DNA from: Firmicutes bacterium ADurb.Bin248 | GTDB lineage: Bacteria; Bacillota; Clostridia; Christensenellales; CAG-138 | Direction: 5' to 3' | DNA: 48,176 bases | NCBI GenBank assembly: GCA_002069725.1 | Contig: MWBW01000020.1 | Coordinates: 1 to 48,176, forward strand | In this document: positions 1-7,367 of the stretch, piece by piece | Numbering within the stretch: position 1 is the first letter of the stretch | Layout of the letters: every line of letters starts with the position of its first letter | Notes under the pieces: generated by a model | What the model was told of the DNA's origin: nothing | Seen by the model: only the letters and a program-made list of their open reading frames with translations | Databases searched by the model: none | Program-made: the position numbers and the translations under genes

Positions 1-1
1 G

Positions 2-382
2 GGGCTTGACCTCGCGCCCGCCGAGGAGAACACCATAGCGGATTCCATCGCCGTGGGCGTGCCGAGAAACCCCAAAAAGGCGCTTCGCGCCGTCGCCGCG
101 TCGAACGGGCGCTGGATCTCGGTTACGGATGAGGACATACTCGAGGCGATGCGCCTGCTGGGCCGCACCGAGGGCGTGTTCGGGGAACCCGCGGGCGTGG
201 CCGCGGCGGCGGGCGTCGTCAAGGCCGCCGGGCTCGGCCTCATACGTCCGGAGGAAACCGTGACGCTCATCAGCACGGGCAGCGGCCTCAAGGACGTGAA
301 GAACGCGTTGCGCGCGGCGGGCAAGCCCTTTTCCTCGGCGCCCGACCTCGCCGCGCTCGAGGCGAGCGGCGCGCTCGACTGA
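2..382 (+). CDS. thrC: Threonine synthase, C-terminal fragment (5' truncated by window)
   Basis: The frame is open from base 2 and ends at TGA 380-382, so only about the last 126 residues are present. The PLP-dependent enzyme converts O-phosphohomoserine to threonine in the cytoplasm. The visible part reads ADSIAVGVPRNP, then an EPAG-rich segment (GEPAGVAAAAGVVKA) and a late STGSGLKD stretch. These resemble the tail of fold-type II PLP enzymes of the threonine synthase type, in which the C-terminal GTG/TSGSG region lies near the cofactor. The PLP lysine would be upstream of the window. A related threonine/serine dehydratase-like enzyme cannot be fully excluded because the catalytic half is missing. 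A perfect 14-bp palindrome (395-408) follows the stop without a T tract. Confidence 0.75.
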   Translation, partial: GLDLAPAEENTIADSIAVGVPRNPKKALRAVAASNGRWISVTDEDILEAMRLLGRTEGVFGEPAGVAAAAGVVKAAGLGLIRPEETVTLISTGSGLKDVKNALRAAGKPFSSAPDLAALEASGALD

Positions 383-452
383 TCCCGACTATCGCGCCCC
401 GCGGGGCGTCGGTATAAAATTCCAAAAGAAAAAAACAGGAGGACACCAGAAC

Positions 453-1682
453 ATGAAGAAACTGCTTGCCATCGTGATCGCCCTCGCCATGGTGCTCGCC
501 CTCGCAACAGCATGCGATGCCGGCAGCGGCGGCGCAAAGACCCTCAAGATCGGCATCATACTCGTGCACGATGAGAACACGGGCTACGACGCGGCGCACA
601 TCAACGGCATCAAGGCCGCGGTCGCCGCGGTGGGGATCGACGAAAAGACCCAGATCTTCTGGAAGTACAACGTCGAGGAGAATGAGAAGTGCTACGACGC
701 CGCCATCGACCTCGTCGAGCAGGGCTGCAGCTACATCTTCTCGGACAGCTACGGCCATCAGGACCACATGCTGCGCGCCGCCGAGGAGAATCCGGAAGTC
801 GTGTTCGTCTCCATGACGGGCGATAAGGGCGCCCTGAGCGGGCTCCCCAACTACAAGAACGCGTTCCCGCACACGTTTGAATCCCGCTACGTTTCCGGCG
901 TCGTGGCCGGCATGAAGCTCAAGCAGCTCGTCGACGAGAACAAGGTCCTCGATTCCAACAAGAATCCGGACGGCACCATCAAGATCGGCTACGTCGGCGC
1001 GTTCCCCTACGCGGAGGTGGTTTCCGGCTACACCGCCTTCTATCTGGGCGTGAAGTCCATCGTCGACAACGTGCAGATGGATGTCACCTATACCAACTCC
1101 TGGTATGACCCGACCGCCGAGGCCGAGGCCGCCAACTCCCTCGTGTCGCGCGGCTGCATCATCATCAGCCAGCACGCCGACTCCACCGGCGCGCCGTCCG
1201 CCTGCGAAGCCCTGCTCAACGCCGGCACCACGGTCTACTGCGTGGGCTATAACGTCGACATGATCCCCGTCGCGCCCAACGCCGCGCTCACCAGCGCGCA
1301 GAACAACTGGAGCGTCTACTACACCTACGCCTTCAACTGCGCCGTCAAGGGCGAGGAAATCGTGACCGACTGGTCCGAGGGCTACGCCACCGGCACCAAC
1401 ATGATCTCCGAGCTCGGGGCGAGCTGCGCGCCGGGCACCGCCGAGAAGGTGGCCGAGGTTGAGGCCGGCATCAAGGACGGCTCCGTGCAGGTGTTCGACA
1501 CCGCGAAGTTCACCGTGGACGGGCAGCAGCTGACGACCTACCTCGCCATCGATACCGACGGCGACTATAAGGGCGACACGGGCGATCCCATCGAGAACGG
1601 CATCTTCTACGAGTCCAAGCTGCGCAGCGCGCCGTATTTTGCGCTTCGCATCGACGGCATCACCGAACTGAACGCGCAATAA
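453..1682 (+). CDS. BMP-family ABC transporter substrate-binding lipoprotein (nucleoside-type)
   Basis: This is the extracellular solute-binding lipoprotein (409 aa) of an ABC importer. The N-terminus has two lysines, a hydrophobic core and the lipobox LATAC, with Cys21 as the predicted lipidated residue. The mature protein has the two-lobed BMP/PnrA layout: a first strand KIGIILVHDE, the segment GYVGAFPYAEVVSGY, and a SWYDPTAEAEAA block followed by SQHADSTG in the second lobe. BMP proteins studied so far mostly bind purine nucleosides, so nucleoside uptake is the likely role, but the ligand cannot be read directly. An AGGAGG-type site lies 8-10 bases before the ATG. The cognate ATPase and both permeases follow after a terminator and a fresh promoter, so the binding protein can be expressed separately and in excess. 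Confidence 0.88.
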   Translation: MKKLLAIVIALAMVLALATACDAGSGGAKTLKIGIILVHDENTGYDAAHINGIKAAVAAVGIDEKTQIFWKYNVEENEKCYDAAIDLVEQGCSYIFSDSYGHQDHMLRAAEENPEVVFVSMTGDKGALSGLPNYKNAFPHTFESRYVSGVVAGMKLKQLVDENKVLDSNKNPDGTIKIGYVGAFPYAEVVSGYTAFYLGVKSIVDNVQMDVTYTNSWYDPTAEAEAANSLVSRGCIIISQHADSTGAPSACEALLNAGTTVYCVGYNVDMIPVAPNAALTSAQNNWSVYYTYAFNCAVKGEEIVTDWSEGYATGTNMISELGASCAPGTAEKVAEVEAGIKDGSVQVFDTAKFTVDGQQLTTYLAIDTDGDYKGDTGDPIENGIFYESKLRSAPYFALRIDGITELNAQ

Positions 1683-1695
1683 GCCATGCGACCCC

Positions 1696-1730
1696 GGGAG
1701 GGCGGCCAAACACCGCCCTCCCTTTCGTTT
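1696..1730 (+). terminator. Intrinsic terminator after the BMP lipoprotein gene
   Basis: A perfect 10-bp stem (GGGAGGGCGG 1696-1705 with CCGCCCTCCC 1713-1722) with a 7-base loop is followed by TTTCGTTT. It lies 13 bases after the stop codon and probably limits read-through into the ATPase and permease genes. Confidence 0.85.
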
Positions 1731-1826
1731 CGGCCGTCCGTCCGCGCCTGCCGGAAACAGCCGGTTTCGTGCCGCCGCGAATGGAAAAGGCCCCTCTTTT
1801 TTTCATTTTTCCTAAAAGTTTTTTTA

Positions 1827-1855
1827 TTTACATCAAACCTTTTGCATGGTAACAT
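1827..1855 (+). promoter_or_regulatory. Possible promoter for the ABC ATPase/permease genes
   Basis: TTTACA (1827-1832) and TAACAT (1850-1855) are separated by 17 bases in an AT-rich stretch (about 1797-1870) within an otherwise GC-rich sequence. The -10 match is only moderate. Confidence 0.4.
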
Positions 1856-1896
1856 AATGCTGTATATCCCCACTCTGATCGGAAAGGACGATTCGC

Positions 1897-3441
1897 TTGG
1901 ATACTTCATGCGCAATCCGGATGGTCGACATCACAAAGACCTTCGGCGAAGTGGTCGCCAACGATAAGGTGTCGCTCGAGATCCGCCACGGCGAAATACT
2001 CGCCCTGCTCGGCGAAAACGGCAGCGGCAAGACCACGCTCATGAACACGCTCTCGGGCATTTATCTGCCGGAAGGCGGGCAGATCTATGTGTGCGACAAA
2101 AAGGTGTCCATCACATCCCCCAAGGACGCGTTCGAGCTTGGCATAGGCATGATCCACCAGCATTTCAAGCTGGTGAATTTGCTTTCCGCCGCCGAAAACA
2201 TCATACTGGGCCTCAACGAGCATAAGCTCATCGACCTCAAGCGCGTGCGCGCCGCGGTGAGGGAGATCTGCGACAAATACGGCTTCGCGATCGACCCGGA
2301 CAAAAAGGTTTACGACATGTCCGTTTCCGAGAAGCAGACGCTTGAAATCGTCAAGGTGCTCTACCGCGGGGCGGACATACTCATACTCGACGAACCCACG
2401 GCGGTTTTGACCCCGCAGGAAACGGAAAAACTTTTCGCCGTCATGCGCAACATGAAAGAGGACGGCAAGGCCATCGTCATCATCACGCACAAGCTGCACG
2501 AGGTCATGGAAATTTCCGACCGCGTGGCGGTTCTGCGCAAGGGCAGATACATCGGGGACATCCCGACCTGCGACACCTGCATACAGCAGCTCACCGAGAT
2601 GATGGTCGGCCGCGCGGTGTCGCTCAACATCGACAGGCCCGCGTGCAAGGATGGCTGCGAGCGCCTGGTCGTGAAGAACCTCACGGTCATAGACAAGGAC
2701 GGCGTCAAAAAGCTCGACAACGTCAGCTTCACGGCCTGCGGCGGCGAGCTGCTCGGCATCGCCGGCATTTCGGGCAGCGGCCAGAAGGAACTGCTCGAGG
2801 CCATCGCGGGATTGCAGCCGGCGCAGCCCGGAGCGTCGATCCTCTTTACGCCGGTTCCCGGCCGGCCCGCGACGGAGCTCGCGGGCAAGAGCCCCAGGGA
2901 CATCAAGCGCCTCGGCGTGAGCCTCGCGTTCGTGCCGGAGGACAGGCTGGGCATGGGGCTCGTGGGCAGCATGGATCTGCCGGACAACATGATGCTGCGC
3001 TCCTACAGCGAAGGCCCCGGCTTCTTCACCAACCGGCAGGAGCCGCAAAGGCTCGCCAAAACCGTCGTCGAGGAGCTCGAGGTCGTCACGCCGAGCCTGT
3101 ACACGCCGGTCAGGAAGCTTTCGGGCGGCAACGTGCAGAAGGTGCTCGTCGGGCGCGAGATCTCCTCGGCCCCCTCGCTTTTGATGACGGCGTACGCCGT
3201 GCGCGGCCTCGACATCAACACTTCCTATACGATCTACCACCTGCTCAACAAGCAGAAGGAACGCGGCGCGGCGGTCATCTACGTCGGCGAGGACCTCGAC
3301 GTGCTGCTCGAACTGTGCGACCGCATACTCGTGCTTTGCGCGGGCAGGATCAGCGGTATCGTGGACGGGCGCAATACCACCAAGGAGGAGGTGGGCCTCA
3401 TGATGACCCACCTGAGCGGGAGGTGCGACAATGTCGGTTGA
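1897..3441 (+). CDS. BMP-type ABC transporter, double ATP-binding protein
   Basis: This cytoplasmic ATPase (514 aa) powers the importer and carries two nucleotide-binding domains in one chain, as in NupA/MglA-type importers. The first domain looks complete: Walker A GENGSGKTT (39-47), a VSEKQ signature and Walker B LILDEPTAVL. The second domain has a degenerate P-loop (GISGSGQ, 290-296) and a good signature (LSGGN, 408-412), but the usual QPTRGLD segment reads YAVRGLD (within 431-439). One active and one degenerate site is normal for this family, although the QPT-to-YAV change is unusual to me. I chose the TTG at 1897 because GGAAAGGA lies 8 bases upstream; the in-frame ATG at 1921 has no such site. 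The 3' end overlaps the first permease gene by 11 bases. Confidence 0.9.
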   Translation: MDTSCAIRMVDITKTFGEVVANDKVSLEIRHGEILALLGENGSGKTTLMNTLSGIYLPEGGQIYVCDKKVSITSPKDAFELGIGMIHQHFKLVNLLSAAENIILGLNEHKLIDLKRVRAAVREICDKYGFAIDPDKKVYDMSVSEKQTLEIVKVLYRGADILILDEPTAVLTPQETEKLFAVMRNMKEDGKAIVIITHKLHEVMEISDRVAVLRKGRYIGDIPTCDTCIQQLTEMMVGRAVSLNIDRPACKDGCERLVVKNLTVIDKDGVKKLDNVSFTACGGELLGIAGISGSGQKELLEAIAGLQPAQPGASILFTPVPGRPATELAGKSPRDIKRLGVSLAFVPEDRLGMGLVGSMDLPDNMMLRSYSEGPGFFTNRQEPQRLAKTVVEELEVVTPSLYTPVRKLSGGNVQKVLVGREISSAPSLLMTAYAVRGLDINTSYTIYHLLNKQKERGAAVIYVGEDLDVLLELCDRILVLCAGRISGIVDGRNTTKEEVGLMMTHLSGRCDNVG

Positions 3442-4537
3442 TAAAGTCAGGGAACCGTTCGTGCGCATCAGCAAGCGCGCGTCCATCGAATTGTGGCGCT
3501 CGTGGCTGTTCCGCGCCGCCGCGCTGTTCGCCTCGCTCGTGGTGTGCGGCGTCATCATATTCGCGCTCACGGGGCTCAACCCGGTCAGAGTGTACGCGGC
3601 TATGTTCAGCGGAGCGTTCGGCACCGTCAAGCGCTCCTGGGTCACGATACGCGATCTGATGATGCTGCTTTGCATCTCGGTCGGCCTCGCGCCCGCGTTC
3701 AAGATGCGCTTCTGGAACATCGGCGCGGAAGGGCAGATACTCGCGGGGGGCATCGTGTCGGCGGCGCTGATGATCTACGCGGGCAACTCCATCCCGCTCG
3801 TTCCGCTGCTGATGCTGATGTTCCTCGCCAGCGCCGCGGCGGGCGCGGTGTGGGGCCTCATCCCCGGCGTGTTCAAGGCGGTGTGGAACGCGAACGAAAC
3901 GCTCTTCACGCTGATGATGAACTACATCGCCATACAGGTCACCTCCTACTTCGTCGCCCTGTGGGAGAACCCCTACGGCTCCAACACCGTGGGCGTCATC
4001 AACCAGCTCAGCAAGGGCGGCTGGTTCCCCGCGATATTCGGGCAGATGTACCTGCTCAACGTCATCATCGTGCTGGCGCTGACCATATTGATGTACCTGT
4101 ACCTCCGGTACAGCAAGCAGGGATATGAGATCGCCGTCGTCGGCGAGAGCGAGAACACCGCGCGCTACGCTGCCATCAACGTGAGGAAGGTCGTCATCCG
4201 CACCATGCTCATTTCCGGCGCGATCTGCGGCGTCGCGGGCTTCATCGCGGTCGCGGGCGCGGGGCACACGATCTCCACGAGCACGGCGGGCGGGAAGGGC
4301 TTCGTGGCGATCATCGTCGCCTGGCTCTCGAAGTTCAACACGCTCGTGATGGTGCTGATCTCGGGGCTTCTGGTGTTCCTCGACAAGGGCGCGGTCCAGA
4401 TCGCCTCGCAGTTCGACCTCAACGACTTCGTTTCCGAGATGATCACGGGCATCATACTCTTCTTCATACTCGGCAGCGAATTCTTCATCAATTTCAAGGT
4501 CCGTTTCCGCGGCAGGATAAAGGAGGCCGGAAAATGA
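3431..4537 (+). CDS. ABC transporter permease 1 (nucleoside-type, BPD_transp_2 family)
   Basis: This polytopic membrane subunit (368 aa) has many hydrophobic helices. The family segment FWNIGAEGQILAGG is followed by a long transmembrane region and the cytoplasmic coupling-region text ENTARYAAINV, then GAGHTISTSTAGGKGFVAI. These features are typical of permeases in BMP/nucleoside and simple-sugar ABC importers. It pairs with the permease encoded next to form the translocation pore driven by the upstream ATPase. The ATG lies inside the end of the ATPase gene and is preceded by GGGAGGTG, so translation is probably coupled. The stop codon overlaps the next start as ATGA. Confidence 0.9.
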   Translation: MSVDKVREPFVRISKRASIELWRSWLFRAAALFASLVVCGVIIFALTGLNPVRVYAAMFSGAFGTVKRSWVTIRDLMMLLCISVGLAPAFKMRFWNIGAEGQILAGGIVSAALMIYAGNSIPLVPLLMLMFLASAAAGAVWGLIPGVFKAVWNANETLFTLMMNYIAIQVTSYFVALWENPYGSNTVGVINQLSKGGWFPAIFGQMYLLNVIIVLALTILMYLYLRYSKQGYEIAVVGESENTARYAAINVRKVVIRTMLISGAICGVAGFIAVAGAGHTISTSTAGGKGFVAIIVAWLSKFNTLVMVLISGLLVFLDKGAVQIASQFDLNDFVSEMITGIILFFILGSEFFINFKVRFRGRIKEAGK

Positions 4538-5520
4538 CGCAGCTGATTTCCCTCATACAGGCGGCCGTCGCCTTCGGTACGGTCATCCTCTTCGGCGCGG
4601 TGGGCGAGATACTCGCCGAAAAGTCGGGCAACCTGAATCTCGGCGTGCCGGGCGTGATGTACCTGGGCGGCATCGCGGGGCTCGTCGCCGCCTTTTTCTA
4701 CGAGAGAAGCGCCGCCAACCCGAACGGCCTCGTCGCGCTGTTGGTCACCTTCGGCGCGTGCTTCCTGGCGGCGATGATCGGCGGGCTGATCTACGCGGTG
4801 CTGACCATTACGCTTCGCGCGAACCAGAACGTCACGGGCCTGACGCTGACCATATTCGGCGGCGGCGTCGCGAACCTATTCGGCGGTACGCTCAACAAGA
4901 TGGCGGGCGGCGTGGGGCAGATTTCCGTCGCGCTCACGAGCTCGGCCTTCCGCACGACCATGCCGTACCTTTCGACCGAAACGGGCGCCATAGGCAAAAT
5001 CTTCTTCTCCTACGGTTTTCTCGCGTACCTCGCGGTTTTGGTCGCGGTGTTCGTGAGCTGGTTTATCAACCGCACGAGCGTCGGGCTCAACCTGCGCGCA
5101 GTGGGCGAGAATCCCGCCACGGCGGACGCCGCGGGCATCAACGTCACCAAATACAAGTACGTGGCTACCTGCGTGGGCGCGGGTATATCGGGCTTCGGCG
5201 GGCTGTATTACACCATCGACTACATCAAGGGCACCTGGTCGACGGACGGCAGCATAGAGGGCCTCGGCTGGCTCGCGGTGGCGCTGGTCATATTCGCGAC
5301 GTGGAAGCCCACGCGCGCCATCTGGGGCGCGTATCTGTTCGGCGCGCTGTTCTGGCTCTATTACTACATACCCGGCCTCACGCGAAGCTCGCAGGAGCTC
5401 TTCAAGATGCTGCCCTACGCGGTCACCATCGCGGTGCTGATCTTCGTTTCCCTCCGCCACAAGAAGGAGGACCAGCCCCCGACCAGCCTCGGCCTCGCGT
5501 ATTTCCGCGAAGAACGCTAG
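4534..5520 (+). CDS. ABC transporter permease 2 (nucleoside-type, BPD_transp_2 family)
   Basis: This is the second membrane subunit of the importer (328 aa). It has the family landmarks GEILAEKSGNLNLGVPG near the N-terminus, TGLTLTIFGGG in the middle, a coupling helix region GENPATADAAGINV, and GLGWLAVALVIFATWKP near the C-terminus. It starts within the stop of permease 1 (ATGA overlap), with AAGGAGG upstream. The lipoprotein, ATPase and two permeases together match the known four-gene layout of BMP-linked nucleoside transporters in Firmicutes. I infer that free nucleosides are imported for salvage; no salvage enzyme is adjacent to confirm this. Confidence 0.9.
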   Translation: MTQLISLIQAAVAFGTVILFGAVGEILAEKSGNLNLGVPGVMYLGGIAGLVAAFFYERSAANPNGLVALLVTFGACFLAAMIGGLIYAVLTITLRANQNVTGLTLTIFGGGVANLFGGTLNKMAGGVGQISVALTSSAFRTTMPYLSTETGAIGKIFFSYGFLAYLAVLVAVFVSWFINRTSVGLNLRAVGENPATADAAGINVTKYKYVATCVGAGISGFGGLYYTIDYIKGTWSTDGSIEGLGWLAVALVIFATWKPTRAIWGAYLFGALFWLYYYIPGLTRSSQELFKMLPYAVTIAVLIFVSLRHKKEDQPPTSLGLAYFREER

Positions 5521-5547
5521 TATTTTAGATCAATCCGGTGGTAAAAT

Positions 5548-5571
5548 GGGGCGGGCGGAAGCGTCCGCCCC
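5548..5571 (+). terminator. Hairpin terminator-like structure after the ABC operon
   Basis: A GC-rich inverted repeat (GGGCGGA 5553-5559 with TCCGCCC 5564-5570, or the alternative pairing GGGGCGG with CCGCCCC) lies 28 bases after the permease stop. The T tract is poor (CTTCGT), so termination may be partial. Confidence 0.5.
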
Positions 5572-5611
5572 TTCGTGATTAACAAATCAAGGATCATCAA
5601 GGAGTGTTTTC

Positions 5612-6298
5612 ATGCAACCGCAGGGATTTTCCGGCTTCACGCCCGATGCGTTCAAGTTTTTCCTCGAACTCGGCTTCAACAATGAGAAGGCGTTTTTCGA
5701 CGCCAACCGGGAGCGCTGCCGCCGGGTCGTGCAGCAGCCCATGCGCGCGCTCGCAAACGACCTGATCCCCGCCGCGCTCGAGATGAATCCGGATTTCGAC
5801 ACGCGCATGAGCGTGCTGGTCTCGCGCATGAACCGGGATACGCGCTTTTCAAAGAACAAGCTGCCTTACCGCGACCACGGCTGGATCGGCTTCAAGCCCG
5901 CCGAGAGCCGCACGAGCGAGAGCTTCTGCGTCTATTTCGAAATCGAGCCGGGCGGCTACGGCTACGGCATGGGCATGTACGACGCGAATCCCGCTTTGAT
6001 GAAGCCCTTCCGCGAGCGCGCGCTCGCGAACCCGCAAAAGCTGCTCGACCTCTCGGCGCCCCTTCTCGCGCGCGGCTTCGAGGTGCGGGGCGAGCTTTTC
6101 AAAAAGGATCGTTTTCCCGCCGCGCCCGAGGCGGTCAAGCCCTATCTCAACCGCAAAGGCGTAAGCTGGTGCTTTTTCTCGAAGGACATCGAAAAGACGT
6201 TTTCCCGGGAAATATTTGACGAAACGAGGGAGGCGTTCGTCCTCATGAAGCCGCTCTACCGCTTCGTGATGGGGCTGGAACAGGCGAGCGGGACGTAA
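5612..6298 (+). CDS. DUF2461 family protein
   Basis: A 228-residue cytoplasmic protein with the DUF2461 (TIGR02453-type) signature: an N-terminal GFSGFTPDAFKFFLELGFNN, then SRMNRDTRFSKNKLPYRDH, then a C-terminal segment where a lysine- and arginine-rich region precedes a WCFFSKDI stretch. The length is normal for the family. The biochemical function of DUF2461 is not known to me. It has its own AAGGAG site (about 5598) and appears to be a single-gene unit between two terminator-like hairpins. No partner is suggested by the neighbours. Confidence 0.88.
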   Translation: MQPQGFSGFTPDAFKFFLELGFNNEKAFFDANRERCRRVVQQPMRALANDLIPAALEMNPDFDTRMSVLVSRMNRDTRFSKNKLPYRDHGWIGFKPAESRTSESFCVYFEIEPGGYGYGMGMYDANPALMKPFRERALANPQKLLDLSAPLLARGFEVRGELFKKDRFPAAPEAVKPYLNRKGVSWCFFSKDIEKTFSREIFDETREAFVLMKPLYRFVMGLEQASGT

Positions 6299-6334
6299 AA
6301 AACACAATTCCCCGGGTTCCGCGATAAAAACCGT

Positions 6335-6355
6335 GCGGCGCGTTTTTCGCGCCGC
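6335..6355. other. Perfect hairpin with T5 loop
   Basis: GCGGCGCG (6335-6342) and CGCGCCGC (6348-6355) form an 8-bp stem around TTTTT, 36 bases after the DUF2461 stop. There is no T tract on either side, so it could be an RNA-stabilising or weak termination structure. Confidence 0.4.
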
Positions 6356-6373
6356 GTGCTCGCTCCCGCGCTC

Positions 6374-6404
6374 GCCGCGGCCGCCGCCGCGGCCGCCGCC
6401 GCGG
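6374..6404. repeat. 12-bp GC-only tandem repeat
   Basis: The unit GCCGCGGCCGCC occurs twice exactly (6374-6385 and 6386-6397) and a third time for seven bases. It contains only G and C and is rich in palindromes. It lies in a noncoding interval (6299-6559) that otherwise holds two hairpins. Confidence 0.7.
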
Positions 6405-6454
6405 GCGCGGGGGATGTCCGCGCCGGGCAATTCAGGCGAATCCGAGGCAAAAAA

Positions 6455-6484
6455 CGGCTCCCGCGCGGGGCCGCTTATTTTTTT
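6455..6484 (+). terminator. Intrinsic terminator, possibly bidirectional
   Basis: A 7-bp stem (CGGCTCC 6455-6461 with GGGGCCG 6467-6473, one G-T pair) is followed by CTTATTTTTTT. A run of A (6449-6454) on the other side would also allow function on the minus strand. It separates DUF2461 from the SANT-like gene. Confidence 0.75.
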
Positions 6485-6559
6485 GCATTTCTATGAATAG
6501 GTATATTATTGCAACGGTTGGAAACAATATCTGTAAAATCCAACAGGGGGTCTGACGAT

Positions 6560-7132
6560 ATGGAGATATGCAGGATGGAGCGCGCGGCGCGCCCGGGCTG
6601 GAGCGAGGCCGAGGAAACGCTGCTCTTCGAGCGTGCGAAAAAGGCGCGGGAGCACGGGCAGCCGCTCAAGAGCGTGTTCGACGAGGTGGCGATGCAGACG
6701 GGGCGCAAGCCCAACAGCATCCGCAATTACTATTACGCGCGCGTGAAGGAGGGCGCGTGCGAGGGCGCGGCGTTCCACAGCGCGGCGTTCGTCCCCTTCA
6801 CGGAGGAGGAGGTGCGCGCGCTCATGCGCGAGGTGCTCTCGGCGCAGGCGCGCGGCATGTCGGTGCGCGCGTGCACGCTCAACATGGGCGAGGGCGACAC
6901 GAGGAAAATGCTGCGCTACCAGAACAAATACCGCGCGCTGGTCAAAAGCGACCCCGCGCTCGTGCGCGAGATCATACTCGAGCTCGAGGCGGAAGGCACA
7001 CCCGCGTTCGATCCGTACCGCGACAAGGAGGTGCGCGCGCAGACCGCGCAGCGGTTCGACCGGCGCGAGGCGGCGGCCTTCTTCGAGGCCCTCGAGGCGC
7101 TCGCGGCGAAATATCGAAGGATGATCATGTAA
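6560..7132 (+). CDS. SANT/Myb-like DNA-binding protein (RsfA-like)
   Basis: A 190-residue protein. Its N-terminal 60 residues read like a SANT/Myb helix-turn-helix: RPGWSEAEETLLFERA, then GRKPNSIRNYYYARVKE. Conserved Trp and Tyr residues and the SIRNYYY recognition-helix style recall prespore regulators of the RsfA type and related Clostridia proteins. A second region around FVPFTEEEVRALMREVL may be another helical DNA-binding or dimerisation domain. I set the start at ATG 6560 because CAGGGGG lies 10 bases upstream; an upstream in-frame ATG at 6509 has no ribosome-binding site. The target genes are unknown, and a sporulation role is a guess from the family resemblance. Confidence 0.62.
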   Translation: MEICRMERAARPGWSEAEETLLFERAKKAREHGQPLKSVFDEVAMQTGRKPNSIRNYYYARVKEGACEGAAFHSAAFVPFTEEEVRALMREVLSAQARGMSVRACTLNMGEGDTRKMLRYQNKYRALVKSDPALVREIILELEAEGTPAFDPYRDKEVRAQTAQRFDRREAAAFFEALEALAAKYRRMIM

Positions 7133-7191
7133 GCGATCCACAACGGTTTGAACGAAAAGTTTCCTCCGGCAAACAGGGACTTCCGGAAAGG

Positions 7192-7215
7192 GCCTCCGCG
7201 CGGCGGGGGCTTTTT
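7192..7215 (+). terminator. Intrinsic terminator after the SANT-like gene
   Basis: An 8-bp stem (GCCTCCGC 7192-7199 with GCGGGGGC 7203-7210, one T-G pair) with a 3-base loop is followed by TTTTT. Confidence 0.85.
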
Positions 7216-7296
7216 CCGTGGGGAGAAGGGGGGGCGGCTTCGCCGGGAGAAGGTGATGCGGAAAATCGCTCCGGTCAGCGTCGCGCGCGGATCATT

Positions 7297-7345
7297 TCCG
7301 CTCCTGCGACAACCAAAACGCCCCTCGCCGTTGAAGCGAAAGGCG
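7297..7345. repeat. Dispersed intergenic repeat, copy 1
   Basis: This stretch, starting TTCCGCTCCTGCGAC and containing AACCAAAACG and GAAGCGAAAGGCG, aligns by eye over about 50 bases with the reverse complement of 12480-12537. It lies just beyond the stop of the minus-strand NlpC/P60 gene. Confidence 0.45.
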
Positions 7346-7367
7346 CTTGAGTTCATTCGTCAGTTGC

